DNA of 56,558 nt from positions 1 to 56,558 of the forward strand of contig NZ_JNYQ01000021.1 of the NCBI RefSeq assembly GCF_000717245.1, read 5' to 3'. Position 1 is the stretch's first letter. Each line of letters begins with the position of its first letter. Position numbers and translations under genes: made by a program. Shown here piece after piece: positions 34,770-43,079 of the stretch. The notes under the pieces were generated by a model. That model was given only the letters and a program-made list of their open reading frames with translations. It made no database searches and was not told the origin of the DNA. Origin of the DNA: Kitasatospora papulosa (GTDB taxonomy: Bacteria; Actinomycetota; Actinomycetes; Streptomycetales; Streptomycetaceae).

Positions 34770-35163
34770 CCGAGGGCGAGGACGGCACACCACCAGGTCG
34801 TCATCGACGCCCACATCCGCATGGTCGGCGTCGGCCGGCCGCGCACCGGGAACCGAAACGACTGCAAGGCGTGGGAGGAATCCGGCGCCACGGCCGCAGC
34901 CGGCAGGACCCTGACGATCGCCGACGGCGGCCCCGCGGGCACCGGTCGTGTCATCCCGCACCGCCGCAAGCGCGGCCAGAGCCAACTCCCGGACCGGAAG
35001 GAGGAGCACAACACGTTCCACAAGCAGGTCCGGCCCCGGGTCGAGCACGCCTTTGCGCACATGAAGACGTGGGAGATCGTTCGTGACTGCCGCCTGGGGG
35101 CGACGACTCCACCACGCCGTGCCCGGCCTCGCCCGCACGCTTAACCTCACCCTCGCCGGATTG
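34770..35163 (+). pseudogene. IS5-family (DDE) transposase C-terminal remnant
   Basis: The frame reads VVIDAHIRMVGVGRPRTGNRNDCKAW and later KEEHNTFHKQVRPRVEHAF followed by AHMKTWEIVRDCRL. This matches the C-terminal half of IS5-type transposases, including the Asp near GNRNDC and the final Glu in RVEHAF. The N-terminal half is missing. The last stretch (LHHAVPGLARTLNLTLAG) is in a different frame from about base 35090. The element is therefore dead. No terminal inverted repeats were found. Confidence 0.75.
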
Positions 35164-35232
35164 GCGAGGGTGGCCGTGCCGCCGACCTGCCCCGCCCGAG
35201 GCGACCCACGGATTCTTCAGGGGACAGCCCTA

Positions 35233-36123
35233 TCAGTCACCGGCCGGGGCGGTCAGTGTCCAGGCCCGGCCGGATTCGGCGGGCCTCCAGTGGTCGGTGT
35301 ATTCGGCGTCGTCGTCGATGGGCCCTGAGACACGGAACACCGGGTGGACGACATCGGGGTCCTCGTTCACCTGGAGCGACTGTTTCTTCCCCTTGCCGTC
35401 GATGTAGTCCACCCGAAGTTGGTACTCGACGTACTCCTTGCTCAGGAGCTTCGACTCCACGGCCATGACGAAGCCGTCGCCCGGTTCGAGCACCTGCGAC
35501 TTCCCGGTGAAGTAGGGCTTGCCCTCCTGGGTGAACCTGGGGTTCCGCTCGCCGAGGTCCAGCTCCGCCGGGATCGTGTCCTCGGCCACGCCTCCCAGCG
35601 GTTCGATCATCGTGGCGTCGAGCGCCGGGGTACGCCGCGTGATCACGGGGACGATGTCCACCACGGTGACGGGTGAGGACGATGTGTTGGTCACGGACAG
35701 CTTGTAGGCGGTCTTGATCAGGGAGACCGCGCCGGCCTTCCGGAACAGACGGCCCAGCGCCGCCTGATCGTACGGTCCCGTCAGCACCGCACGGTCCGCT
35801 TCGCTGACCCGTTGCCCCGAGACCAGGAACGCGCTGCTTTCCCCGGGCAGGACCGCCACGGCGACGGCCGACGAGGCCTTCGACACCGGCCGGGCCGTCG
35901 CGGCGGGCTTGTCCTCACCGAACAGGGTGTCGGCGACCAGCCCTTGCAGCGACGAGCCCAGGCCGGTGATGAGGCTGACGACGACGGCGGACACCCCGGT
36001 CAGGACCGCGGCCATGAGGACCGTGCGGGCCGAGGTCCTCTGGACCTCCGGCTCGGAAAAGACCGGCCGACGACGCTCCGACACCCTCCGAAGGTGTTCC
36101 CGCCCGCCCGTGCGCCTCACCAT
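35233..36123 (-). CDS. Membrane-anchored protein of unknown function
   Basis: The 296-residue protein has a cytoplasmic basic N terminus, one transmembrane segment at about residues 33-55 (TVLMAAVLTGVSAVVVSL) and a long extracytoplasmic region. The outside part includes a beta-sandwich-like stretch (KLSVTNTSSSPVTVVDIVPVI) that resembles a secreted ligand-binding or structural domain. I do not recognise a named family. The start at 36123 has a GGGGG-rich ribosome site. It stands alone, converging on the transposase remnant. Confidence 0.7.
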   Translation of the reverse strand: MVRRTGGREHLRRVSERRRPVFSEPEVQRTSARTVLMAAVLTGVSAVVVSLITGLGSSLQGLVADTLFGEDKPAATARPVSKASSAVAVAVLPGESSAFLVSGQRVSEADRAVLTGPYDQAALGRLFRKAGAVSLIKTAYKLSVTNTSSSPVTVVDIVPVITRRTPALDATMIEPLGGVAEDTIPAELDLGERNPRFTQEGKPYFTGKSQVLEPGDGFVMAVESKLLSKEYVEYQLRVDYIDGKGKKQSLQVNEDPDVVHPVFRVSGPIDDDAEYTDHWRPAESGRAWTLTAPAGD

Positions 36124-36797
36124 GCTGCCCCCGCCCGCGTCGCTATGGGTGCGCGAAGAGCACATGCGCACCCCACGACCGGCGATCAGCCGATCCCCAC
36201 CCGCGACCGGCCGATGGTCGCGACGTCGTCAAGTGGTGCCCCCGCACAATGACTTGTCGATCCTAGTCCTGGATCGGACCGACGGGCCATCGGTTACCGT
36301 GCGGACCGTGACTGGACCGCAACGGTCAACGGACTTGGAATCGCGGCGTCGCCTGAGCGCTCTCACCCGAGCGCCTGGCACCCCGCCCCGCCCCGCCCAG
36401 AGCTACGCCGCCGCGTACGTGTACGCCCGCCCCGCCCCTGCCACTCCACCCAGTGCGCCTGGTCGAGCAGCCGTCCCGCATCCAGGTGACCGGCGGCCCG
36501 TGCCCCTCACCGGGCCCTTAAGTCGGCCCTGCCTGCCTCCTGGTCCGTCTCCAGGGCCGCGACGGCTTTCCGTGTCCGCTCCCGTACGCGCGGCCGGAAA
36601 GCGCCAGGTGGGGGCGAGACGGTGCAGGTGGGTCGCGCGGAGTACCATCCCTGCGAGGTCTGCCGGTCGGCGCTCGCCCACAGATGGCTTTTCCACCCAC
36701 GGGCTTCGGGACTTCAGCGACCGGCACCGACGCTTCGAGCGGTCTCACCCGCGGTGGCGCAGTCGCGGGGACATCCGAGCAGGGAGGGCAGAGGAGA
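36124..36797. other. Gap without a supported gene
   Basis: Open frames exist here on both strands, but their translations are Pro/Arg/Ala-rich and unlike real proteins. The only local structure I noticed is a short dyad (GATCC/GGATC) near 36257. The gap must contain promoters for both flanking divergent genes. Confidence 0.4.
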
Positions 36798-37367
36798 ATG
36801 ACTGTCGAGGAGAGCTGGTCCCGGGTGATGGGGCTGCTTGAGCAGCATGCCCCCGGTGATCACGCGGATCTTCCCGGGCCGGCTACGGAGAACATGCTCG
36901 TGGCCGCCGAGGAGCGCATGGGCGTCGTCCTCCCGCAGGACCTGCGGGCGTGGCTGCTGCAGAACAATCTGGATCTTCCTGAGGAAGACGTGGACGAGGA
37001 CGTCGAATGCTCTGGCTACGCCGGATTCCCGGACGAGGGCAGCTTCTTCCTGGGTATCCGATCCATCGAGAGCCTCTACACGAACCGCTCCAGGCCGGGT
37101 GGGTTCGACCCGCCGGACCAGCCGGACAATCCGTTCTGGCGTAATGAGTGGATCCCCTTCCTGTCCGACCAGGACGGCTGGGCCGGGAAGTTCATCGACA
37201 CGCGGGACGGGCGGATCGGCAGGTGGTTCGTCGGGGAGATCACCGTCACGGGTGAGTACGAATCACTGGCCCAGTATTTCGACTCCCTGGCAGAGATGCT
37301 GACGAAGATCGCCGACGGAGACCACCCGGTCTGCAAGGTCGACGAAGGGCGACTCCTCTGGTTGTGA
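36798..37367 (+). CDS. SMI1/KNR4 (SUKH) family protein
   Basis: The 189-residue protein shows the SUKH pattern: an initial helical segment, AEERMGVVLPQDLRAWLL, then an acidic stretch, WIPFLSDQDGWAGKFID and the closing FVGEI/SLAQYFDSLAEML. SUKH proteins are widespread and include many immunity proteins that neutralise polymorphic toxins, often nucleases. It converges on a gene for a large secreted protein with a nuclease-like C terminus, and they share a terminator. That pairing is suggestive but not proof. The ATG has AGGGAGG and GAGGAG upstream. Confidence 0.85.
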   Translation: MTVEESWSRVMGLLEQHAPGDHADLPGPATENMLVAAEERMGVVLPQDLRAWLLQNNLDLPEEDVDEDVECSGYAGFPDEGSFFLGIRSIESLYTNRSRPGGFDPPDQPDNPFWRNEWIPFLSDQDGWAGKFIDTRDGRIGRWFVGEITVTGEYESLAQYFDSLAEMLTKIADGDHPVCKVDEGRLLWL

Positions 37368-37515
37368 CGTGAGGCACCCCGGTCGGTCGTCGGGGCACTT
37401 CACCCTGAGCGTCCCGGCGTCGCCGGAGCATCACCCAGGAGGTCATGACGCAGTCGTGCGGGAGGCGCGTCCTTGGCACGTCGCCGCCGCCGCGAGGGTT
37501 CGGGAGACAGAACAG

Positions 37516-37549
37516 GAATGCCCCCCACGGTCAGCCGTGGGGGGCATTC
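37516..37549. terminator. Very strong bidirectional terminator
   Basis: A perfect 15-bp stem (GAATGCCCCCCACGG against its complement) closes a TCAG loop. It lies between the converging SUKH gene and the large secreted-protein gene and should stop transcription on both strands. Confidence 0.85.
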
Positions 37550-37570
37550 TCACTTCAGTTCACTTCGCTG

Positions 37571-40500
37571 CTACGGCGTCGGTGCGGTGAATCCGTCGAG
37601 GTCCAGCCAGTAGTCGTCGTCCTCCATCAGACGCTCATTGCTGATGAAGGTCCCGAAGGGCTGCATCGACTGGGTGTTGACCCAGTTCGACATCGACGAC
37701 CGGCCGCAGGGCTCCTTCCAGGTGGGTGCCGGTGCGTCCGGGCGCAGATTCAGGCTCATACTGTCATCGGGATTGCGCCTGAGATAGGTCTGCACGCATT
37801 CTGCGCCGCTGTACGAGACGGGGTTGGGGCCGTTGACGTTTCCGCCGCTCTGCAGGGAGTTGGCGAACGTGAACTCGTCGCAGCTCTTCTTGTCGGTGAT
37901 CGGCTTTCCTGCGTCCGCGGACCACATGTCGCTGAACAGGCCGGTGTCCTTGTACGTCTTCCACCGTCGCTCACAGATGAGCTGCCGGTTGCGGGCCTGC
38001 TGCGTCTTGGTGGGGTCGTCGGTCGCCATCTTGTTACCGAGGTAGGTGAGCGGCTTGCCCCCGTTGTGATTGCCCCAGTTGATTTTGGTCTTCCGCCACA
38101 TCAGGTCGATGTGGGCGGCGGCGCCTGGGAACTTCTTGGAGTTCATCACATAGGTCGGCGTGTAACCGGGGAACACGCAGCCGGTTCCGGCATTTGTGAT
38201 CGAGTTGTCGCAGCGAATGTCCAGCTTCGACTTTTCGACTTCGGTCGGAACGGGCATCGGAACGCCGTTGCCCGACCCCCCGAAGGTCCAGTAGGGAGTG
38301 ATCACGTTCTTCGTGGTGCCGGCGCTCGGTGTCCACTTGAACCGGGTGGTGATGGTCCTGACCACGGTGTCACCCTTGGCGAACACCTTGGAACCCGACC
38401 AGTTGACGCTCGTGACGGTGCAGTATCCGCGGCACTTGGCCTGGTAGTCCATGGTGACCGTGTTCAGCGCGCCTGTCATCGACTTCAACACCATCGTCGT
38501 GACCTGAGAGAATTCATCACTCCGGGCATCGAGATAGATGGTGTTGTAGTAGTCGAAATATGACCTGCCCGATGGTGCGCCGTCCGTGAAGAATGTGGTC
38601 GTCACCTCGTCGTGAATGCATGCATTGGTGCGCTTGCGGGTGATCGAAACCGACACGATGGAGCACGATGCGCTGCTTCTGGCTGCCTTCGGGGTGGGCG
38701 AGGCGGCCCCGGAGGAAAGCAGGGCCACTCCGGGATAGAAGTCCTCGGCGATCTCGTCACCGGGCTCGACCGGAGCCGGGTCAGGGGCAGTCAGGTCGAC
38801 CGTCATGTTGCCGGTCATCTTCTGGCCGTTGTACGTACCGGGGACGAACGCCACCGCGTCGAAGGCGATGTCGGCCGAACCGTCGCCGCCGTTGAAGTTG
38901 TCGAGCCGAACCTCGGGGGCTTGGTCACCGAAGTCGTAGGCACCCAGGTCGACCCATTTGTTGGACTCGTTGGCGGTCTGCGAGACACTCACCTCCTCCT
39001 CGCCGTCGACGGTCTGTATGCGGTAGACCGCATTGCTCGTCTGGGCGCCGTGGTCCGGAACGTGCGCGAAGACCTTGGCCTGACGCGTGGTGTTGGTGAG
39101 CGGCGCGTTCAGCTTCCACGCGCCGGTGACCTTCATCCTGTTCGCGTTGGCCGGGTAGGACTCGGGGGACCGGGTGTGGGCGAACCAGAAGTGATTGCCG
39201 TATCCCGCACCGATCTGGTGTGTGTCGATCTTGCCCGGATAGGTCGTGACGGTGGTCGGGTTGTCCGTGTCGTCGTCCGTGAGGTCCATCTTGGTGTCCC
39301 ACGGGACGAACGTGAAGTTGAACGTGCCGCTGGATTTCACCGCGCCGCATCCGCGAGCGGTGTCGACTCCCGCCGGTGTGACGCCGTCGGGCAGATCATC
39401 GACCACCAGGGCGTTGGTGGGCAGGGATCCGATGGAACAGTTCGGCGGGTAGGAACCTGCGTCGGCCTGCTCACCGTAGGAGGTGCTGAAACGGTGCACC
39501 CCGTTGCCGCACTCGGCGAGTCGCTCGCAGTCCTTCCACTGCTCCTTGGTGATCTCCTCGTGCCACCAGCAGTGCAGCCAGTGCGGATTGGTGTCGCTGT
39601 TGCCCGCGTCGAGCGAGCAGGCACCCATGCCAGGATCGTTGGAGTCGTTGTCGCCGATCTTGGAGGAGACGCAGCTGTTCGACGAGTCGCAGAACAGATC
39701 GACAGGAGGCTTGGCGTTGGCTCGGTCCCCATTGGTGGTCCACCACGCGGGACGGTAGCCCGCCTGGAAGTCACCCGGGGCGAACATCGCCGATATCGGG
39801 CGGGCTGCCCAGCCGATCACCTTCTCCTGGTACGGCCAGTCCTGCGGATGCGCGGCATGGCTGTAGTCGTCCCCGGCGTTGTTGGTGGCACTCTGCAGGA
39901 ACGGAACCCGGTTGGCCTTCCACAACGGGTTCGCCGGGTTGTTCGTCCAGCCGACGCCCCAGTGACCCGCCGAGTCGACGGAATCGTAGAAGCCGGAGTT
40001 GTAGGCCCACAGGGCGAAGAACCAGTTCTCGATCCACTTCGGGTGGCCGCCGTTGATTTTCATGCCGGCGCTGTAGGTCTGATTCCACTTCTCGGACAGG
40101 ATCCGCACGCCGGCCGCGACGTTGGCCGTGTAGTCGAGGGCAACGGCCTCCTGCGCGAGCGTGGACAACGCGGTCTCGCCCGGCTTGGTCTTGCCTGCGA
40201 GACGCATGCCGTCGGTCGCCTGGGTGATGCCGTAGCCACAGTCGGCGTCAGCCCAGTTGATCTTCCAGGGGTCGAGCTGCTCGCCGTCGGGAGCGTAGTC
40301 GACGCCGTAGTAGTTGCCGATCAGGGAGTTGGATGTGACGCCGGGTACGGCGAAACGGGTCGCCTGCCACATGTTGGACTCCTGCGCGGTGATGCCGAGC
40401 ATCACCTGCGCGGGAATGTGCCACTTGTCGGTGACATCGGGGTCCTCGTTGTCGAGGGTGCCGTTGGGATCACCGGCGAGTACGGTGGCGGGGAACAGGC

Positions 40501-42076
40501 CCTGGGGCTGATAACCGCCCGTGCCGGTGTTCTTCCAGTTGCTCGAACGGTAGAAGTTCAGTTCGCCGACGACGGCCTGATTCACCGCCCACTCGACCTG
40601 GCGGGGTGTGGGCTGGAACGCCTGCTTCTTCGCGTCGTTGCGGGCTACCGCACAGTAGCGTTCCCCGGTGCCCTCGCTGGGGCTGTCGGACTGTGCGGTG
40701 AGCGCCTGGGTGCGGAAGCTCTGCGTGGAGATGCCCTCGCCGGCCTTGTCCTCACCGGCCTGGCCCGTCGCTTCCGACCCGTAAGGACCGGAGGCGAGCG
40801 GGCCGCCGCCGGGCAGAGCGGGGGAGAGCGCGTGGCCCTCAGTCACCTTGCTGACACGGTTGACGCCGGGACGCAGGTCGAGCGTCACCGACGTGCCCGA
40901 GTCCAGCATGCGCAGAGTGGTGCGAGCCGGGCGGGGCTTGGCCGCGTCCTCCGGGTTGACCAAGGTGGTCTTCCCGTCGGACCACGTGGTGGTCAGCGCG
41001 GCCTGGGCGTTGCTGGAGATGGCCGCGCCCGTGGGGAGCTTGCCGGGGTTGTGTATGCGTGCGGGCAGTGTCTTGGACGTGGCATTCCCGGTCACGAAGA
41101 CCTCGCCGCGCGCCGAACGGGTCAGATCCCAGGCGTTCAGCCGGCCGGTGGCCACCGTGACGGGTTCCGCCTCCTTGCCCCGCGCGACCGCGGTGGGGGC
41201 CAGGTGCTCGGCCCAGCTGGTCGGCGTCCTGGAGGCGTCCTTGTCGAGCTCGCGGTCGATGTAGGTGATGCCGCCCTCGGCATCGGCGGTGATCTGAAAG
41301 GGCACCGCCCTCGTGGTGGCCAGGGGCTTCTCGGTCCTGCCGTTGATCCGCACCACCTTGTTGCCGTGTGCGGCAACGATCCCTTCGGCCGTGGGGATCG
41401 CGGAGGTGACCTGCCCGGCGAGCGTGACCGGCTGCCGCTGCTTGCCGGTCGCAGCGTCGACGGATATGAGGCGGGTCTGCTGCTTTTCGTCGCCGTCGTG
41501 CGTGAGCTGTGTGAACACGGCCTGATCACCCTGGCCGCAGCCGGGCGAGAAGTAGGCCAGCGACGACTGGAACGGCAGCTTGGTCACCTTGCCCGATTCC
41601 AGGTCCACCACCGCCGTGAAGGCGCCGCGAACCATGAGTTCCGGCTTGTTGGTGAACATGCGCGGGGCGTACGAGACGGCTGCGTACCTGCCGGACCCGG
41701 TCACACAGTGGTTGCCGATCCATGTGTCCGAGGCGAAGCCGTCCTCGAACAGGCTGGCGACGGTTCGAAGCTGGTAGCCGTCCTCCTCCTTACCCGCGAG
41801 CACGTGGAAGCCGGTCCCGTCGCCGCTCGTGGTGACCGCGGTGTCGGAGGACTTCTCGTAGTCCTCGCCGAGTATTCGGACTCGGTCCTTCACCGGGATC
41901 GCGGACGGCTCCGGAGAGAACTTCTCCTGGCTGCGGGTGGCATCACTCCACCCCTGCGCCGCGTCTGCCGGCGGTTTCGGTTCCTCGGCCTGCGCGGGCA
42001 GACCCAGCGGTATCGCCAGTGCCGTGGCCACCATGAGGGTGACCGGCGTGCGCAGACGGATACGTCTCTTTCTCAA
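37571..42076 (-). CDS. Large secreted multidomain protein with SLT-like, golvesin-like and NucA/NucB-like domains
   Basis: The 1501-residue protein starts with a Sec signal peptide ending near AQA at residue 30. Residues 60-430 look like a beta-propeller (repeats such as GGITYIDRE). Residues 540-720 resemble a soluble lytic transglycosylase: a catalytic-type Glu in GITAQESN near 563 and CGYGITQ near 614. Residues 950-1082 resemble a golvesin C-terminal or carbohydrate-binding domain (WVDLGAYDF). The last 110 residues resemble a NucA/NucB DNase: CDEFTFAN near 1395, Cys-rich, ending with NERLMEDDDYWL. Such a protein could cut peptidoglycan and DNA outside the cell, or be a toxin. A lipoprotein gene lies 23 bases upstream and is probably co-transcribed. 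The domain limits are my estimates by eye, and the nuclease call is the more certain of the two. Confidence 0.8.
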   Translation of the reverse strand: MRKRRIRLRTPVTLMVATALAIPLGLPAQAEEPKPPADAAQGWSDATRSQEKFSPEPSAIPVKDRVRILGEDYEKSSDTAVTTSGDGTGFHVLAGKEEDGYQLRTVASLFEDGFASDTWIGNHCVTGSGRYAAVSYAPRMFTNKPELMVRGAFTAVVDLESGKVTKLPFQSSLAYFSPGCGQGDQAVFTQLTHDGDEKQQTRLISVDAATGKQRQPVTLAGQVTSAIPTAEGIVAAHGNKVVRINGRTEKPLATTRAVPFQITADAEGGITYIDRELDKDASRTPTSWAEHLAPTAVARGKEAEPVTVATGRLNAWDLTRSARGEVFVTGNATSKTLPARIHNPGKLPTGAAISSNAQAALTTTWSDGKTTLVNPEDAAKPRPARTTLRMLDSGTSVTLDLRPGVNRVSKVTEGHALSPALPGGGPLASGPYGSEATGQAGEDKAGEGISTQSFRTQALTAQSDSPSEGTGERYCAVARNDAKKQAFQPTPRQVEWAVNQAVVGELNFYRSSNWKNTGTGGYQPQGLFPATVLAGDPNGTLDNEDPDVTDKWHIPAQVMLGITAQESNMWQATRFAVPGVTSNSLIGNYYGVDYAPDGEQLDPWKINWADADCGYGITQATDGMRLAGKTKPGETALSTLAQEAVALDYTANVAAGVRILSEKWNQTYSAGMKINGGHPKWIENWFFALWAYNSGFYDSVDSAGHWGVGWTNNPANPLWKANRVPFLQSATNNAGDDYSHAAHPQDWPYQEKVIGWAARPISAMFAPGDFQAGYRPAWWTTNGDRANAKPPVDLFCDSSNSCVSSKIGDNDSNDPGMGACSLDAGNSDTNPHWLHCWWHEEITKEQWKDCERLAECGNGVHRFSTSYGEQADAGSYPPNCSIGSLPTNALVVDDLPDGVTPAGVDTARGCGAVKSSGTFNFTFVPWDTKMDLTDDDTDNPTTVTTYPGKIDTHQIGAGYGNHFWFAHTRSPESYPANANRMKVTGAWKLNAPLTNTTRQAKVFAHVPDHGAQTSNAVYRIQTVDGEEEVSVSQTANESNKWVDLGAYDFGDQAPEVRLDNFNGGDGSADIAFDAVAFVPGTYNGQKMTGNMTVDLTAPDPAPVEPGDEIAEDFYPGVALLSSGAASPTPKAARSSASCSIVSVSITRKRTNACIHDEVTTTFFTDGAPSGRSYFDYYNTIYLDARSDEFSQVTTMVLKSMTGALNTVTMDYQAKCRGYCTVTSVNWSGSKVFAKGDTVVRTITTRFKWTPSAGTTKNVITPYWTFGGSGNGVPMPVPTEVEKSKLDIRCDNSITNAGTGCVFPGYTPTYVMNSKKFPGAAAHIDLMWRKTKINWGNHNGGKPLTYLGNKMATDDPTKTQQARNRQLICERRWKTYKDTGLFSDMWSADAGKPITDKKSCDEFTFANSLQSGGNVNGPNPVSYSGAECVQTYLRRNPDDSMSLNLRPDAPAPTWKEPCGRSSMSNWVNTQSMQPFGTFISNERLMEDDDYWLDLDGFTAPTP

Positions 42077-42098
42077 CTTTCTCTTCTCCTCGGGTTAC

Positions 42099-43079
42099 CT
42101 ACTTGACAGCCTTGGCGGCTGTGAGGACGTCCCTCGTGCGCGTCTTGACGACGTCGAGCTGGTCCTTGTTCTCCTTGATCAGCCGCTTCTGGACCGCCGA
42201 CTCCTCCTTGAACCAGACCTCGATCAGGCGGGTCTGCTCCTTGCAGTCGATGTCGTCCAGTGCGAGCGCGATCGAGTCCTGGGTGTCGGTCTCGACGAGG
42301 CCCTGTTCCATGGCCCGGTACGGATCGGAGGCCTTCCGGCCCTTGTCCTTCATGCACGCCGACCACCTCTTGACGGCCTGCTCGACCGACTTGTGGGGGC
42401 GGGTCTCGGAAAGGCCTGTCGACGCGAGCTGAGTGACGAAGCCCGCATCGGACTCATTCAGCTCGAGCTGTCGCTTCGACCACCCGGCACAGCCGTCCTT
42501 GTGCAGCTTCCTGCCCTTGTACTCGGCACGAGCAGGCTTGGTGTTCTCGCCCACCCCGGAGTAGCCGACGTCGCTGCCGGCGGGAGCCTCGACCGGTTCC
42601 GGCCTGGTGTGCCCGGTGAGAACCTCGACCTGGATTCCTGGCAGGTCGGGAGTCTGCTGCGCGGTGTACTTCTGCTGCTCGGGCGAAAGCAGGTAGCCGT
42701 ACTTCTCCGCCTCGGCGCGATCGGTGATGCCGTATCGACGCTCGATGTTCATACTGTTGCTGCTCGCCGGCGGATGCACGCCCGGGCGCGGCAGATTGAC
42801 GGTGAATCCGTACGTGGACATGCACTCCGTCTGGAGATCGCGAAGAGCGGAGTCGATGACGACCTGATCCGAGTACGGGACCATGTAGCTTTCGAGCGGC
42901 AGTGCCAGACCCTTGGTCAGGCCGGAGTCGGGAACATCCTTCGGCCACCTGCTCTTGTCGACGTGTGCCTCCCCGGTGGTCATGCCAGGAGACGACGGTC
43001 CGGACGGTGAACATGAACCGAGGGTCAGTGCTGCAAGCGTGGCGGCCGCGGCAGCAGACGCCTTCCTGAGGACGTGCAC
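42099..43079 (-). CDS. Secreted lipoprotein, partner of the large nuclease-like protein
   Basis: The 326-residue product starts at a GTG with GAGAGAG just upstream. Its signal ends in the lipobox LGSC, so Cys23 would be lipidated. The mature protein is charged and helical, with paired cysteines (TECMSTYG, DGCAGW, WSACMKDKG and DIDCKEQ) and conserved-looking WSACMKDKG-type helices. These recall Streptomyces lipoproteins of unknown function that hold several Cys-containing helical repeats. It is the first gene of a two-gene operon with the 1501-residue secreted protein, so it may anchor, chaperone or restrain that protein at the membrane. Confidence 0.75.
   Translation of the reverse strand: MHVLRKASAAAAATLAALTLGSCSPSGPSSPGMTTGEAHVDKSRWPKDVPDSGLTKGLALPLESYMVPYSDQVVIDSALRDLQTECMSTYGFTVNLPRPGVHPPASSNSMNIERRYGITDRAEAEKYGYLLSPEQQKYTAQQTPDLPGIQVEVLTGHTRPEPVEAPAGSDVGYSGVGENTKPARAEYKGRKLHKDGCAGWSKRQLELNESDAGFVTQLASTGLSETRPHKSVEQAVKRWSACMKDKGRKASDPYRAMEQGLVETDTQDSIALALDDIDCKEQTRLIEVWFKEESAVQKRLIKENKDQLDVVKTRTRDVLTAAKAVK

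Noticed and set aside
34770..35163. A functional insertion sequence
   Set aside because: The transposase lacks its N-terminal half, shifts frame near its end, and no terminal repeats were found.
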